Below are positions 62,819-64,000 of a DNA stretch of 64,000 nucleotides, one piece after another. Under the pieces are notes generated by a model. That model was not told the DNA's origin. It did not search any database and saw only the letters and a program-made list of their open reading frames with translations. Made by a program: the position numbers and the translations under genes. The stretch comes from Methylocystis sp. B8. Its GTDB lineage: Bacteria; Pseudomonadota; Alphaproteobacteria; Rhizobiales; Beijerinckiaceae. Numbering within the stretch: position 1 is the stretch's first letter; each line of letters starts with the position of its first letter. The stretch lies in the NCBI RefSeq assembly GCF_005771425.1, contig NZ_VBTZ01000004.1, positions 1 through 64,000 on the forward strand, written 5' to 3'.

Positions 62819-64000
62819 CTAGCCCGCCGTCGCTTCCCCTGAGACATCGGACGAAGGCAAAGCGACAGGTTCGGCGGGGCGCGTCAAAAAGGCGGCCGGA
62901 ATATTAGGCTTGCCTTCTTCGGTCAAATGTTGTGCGGAGTCCGGCGGCGGCTTCCATTCGAAGGCGTCGAGCCGGCCGGTGACGGGTGAAATCGGCAGCC
63001 AGCTTTTCGAAACGACTCCGTCGGCGATCCAGACCGGATCGCGCGGCGCGCGCGAGCCGCGGGCGAGCCATTCGCGCACCGGACCCGACGGCCCTTGCTC
63101 GGCGTCTTCGATCTCGGCCATCAACAGGCAGGTATGCGCAGTCGGATGTCGTCCGTCGGCGACAAGCGGCGCGAGCGAATCTCGCGCTTTGGCGAAATTG
63201 CGGGCCGACAGGGCGACCTCGGCGACAATATGCCGGCTCTCGGGCGCATTGGGCGCGGCCCGCGCCAGCTTTTCCACTCGGGCGAGTTTTGCCGCGTTCG
63301 ACTCGCCCGACAGCGCCTCAAGATAGGCCGCCGCGAGATCGGGATGCGGCTTCGTGGCCCACACCGTTTCGATGAGCTTCAATGCGCTCTTTCGGTCGCC
63401 ATGGCGAACAAGCACCCGCGCCGCGGCCACAGCGGCGGGCGCAAAGCCGGGCCGCCGCTTCAAGGCCTGGCGCGCGAGATGCAGCGCGTCGTGCGGATGG
63501 TCGCGCTCCTTCTCCATCGCCATGGCGGTTTCGACAACCGCGTGCATATTTTGCGCCGTTTGCGCGTCGATGGCCTTGGCCACGAGGCTTGCCTCGATCG
63601 CTTCGCGCGCCTTTTCCCAATCGCCCTGCGCGGCGAGATGCTCGAGCATCGCGGATCCCGCCCAGGGCAGCGGCGCGATGTCATGCGCCTCCTTGGCGAA
63701 ATGATGCGCGGCTTCAGTGTCCTCGCGCCGGCGTGCTTCGATATGCAGCCCGCGCAGCCCGAGAAGTTTCGTCTCGGGCTTCAAGGTCATCTTGTGGAAG
63801 GTTTCTTCCGCGACGCGCCGGTCGCCAGCGAGCTGTGCGGCCTGCGCCTTCAGAAACTGCGTAAGCGGCTCGTTCGGCAGTAGGCGTTCGGCGACGTAAG
63901 CGGCCTTGCGGGCGCGGGCCGCGTCCCCGGAGCCGACCGCGATGAGGCCCTGCGAAAGGGCGTCAAAGCCTTTATCGCGGCGCTTCATCCGCGAACCGCC
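62819..64000 (-). CDS. HemY-like TPR protein, N-terminus outside the window
   Basis: The visible part of about 394 residues carries the TPR-like alpha-hairpins of the alphaproteobacterial HemY family: RDKGFDALSQGLIAVGSGDAARARKAAYVAERLL, EPLTQFLKAQAAQLAGD, PAPESR-like NAPESRHIVAEVAL, and SRAPRDPVWIADGVVSKSWLPISPVTGRLDAFEWKPP near the C-terminus. The frame is open to the window edge, so the N-terminal membrane helices and the true start lie beyond 64000. The M at 63988 is unlikely to be the start. Its relation to heme synthesis is by name and locus only. Confidence 0.85.
   Translation of the reverse strand, partial: GGSRMKRRDKGFDALSQGLIAVGSGDAARARKAAYVAERLLPNEPLTQFLKAQAAQLAGDRRVAEETFHKMTLKPETKLLGLRGLHIEARRREDTEAAHHFAKEAHDIAPLPWAGSAMLEHLAAQGDWEKAREAIEASLVAKAIDAQTAQNMHAVVETAMAMEKERDHPHDALHLARQALKRRPGFAPAAVAAARVLVRHGDRKSALKLIETVWATKPHPDLAAAYLEALSGESNAAKLARVEKLARAAPNAPESRHIVAEVALSARNFAKARDSLAPLVADGRHPTAHTCLLMAEIEDAEQGPSGPVREWLARGSRAPRDPVWIADGVVSKSWLPISPVTGRLDAFEWKPPPDSAQHLTEEGKPNIPAAFLTRPAEPVALPSSDVSGEATAG

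Overview
This 64 kb window is GC-rich chromosomal DNA of an alphaproteobacterium, most likely Hyphomicrobiales. The support is EcfG/NepR/PhyR stress signalling, ALAS-type heme synthesis, HemJ, Omp25-type porins, and the gene order mnmE-mnmG-rsmG-parA-parB followed by rho-hemJ-hemE-maf-coaE-dnaQ-secB. That order, two perfect parS sites and an AT-rich hemE/maf gap place the right end next to the chromosomal origin. A methanotroph-like family (Methylocystaceae/Beijerinckiaceae) is possible, but no marker gene proves it. I saw no tRNA, rRNA, CRISPR array or intact insertion sequence.

Left part, 1-13.3 kb: the 3' end of a UDP-glucose dehydrogenase gene, hemA, a corrinoid adenosyltransferase gene, a PYROXD2-like FAD oxidoreductase, two unknown proteins, and a vitamin B12 uptake region. 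The B12 region has two cobalamin riboswitches pointing towards each other. The left one precedes a His-rich TonB-dependent receptor. The right one precedes btuB, an unknown 199-residue protein and a small membrane protein. Gene remnants (a receptor C-terminus, adenosyltransferase pieces) and a 45-bp perfect inverted repeat show that this part has been rearranged.

Middle, 13.6-51 kb: mostly housekeeping. In order: an M20 peptidase, fumC, ecfG-nepR / phyR with a clear EcfG promoter, the leuD-lptB-rpoN-hpf-ptsN string, acs, a short AT-rich island with an orphan gene, a Tat-exported deaminase, the fabD / fabG-acpP-fabF cluster leading to mltG-yicC-gmk, then rsmA-pdxA, grxD-bolA-purL, an unusual double-barrel outer-membrane protein, and parB-parA-rsmG-mnmG-mnmE.

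Right part, 51-64 kb: between mnmE and rho sits a three-gene cassette of exported proteins (a Cys-rich small protein, a caspase-like protein with a GHG...SC pair, and a secreted partner). This is the best candidate for an undescribed system in the window. After it come rho, hemJ, hemE, the putative origin, maf-coaE-dnaQ, secB, fxsA, a Tim44-like gene, mltA, an Smr gene and the truncated hemY-like gene at the right edge.

Palindromic intergenic repeats of several families recur. One of them lies in frame inside rsmA.
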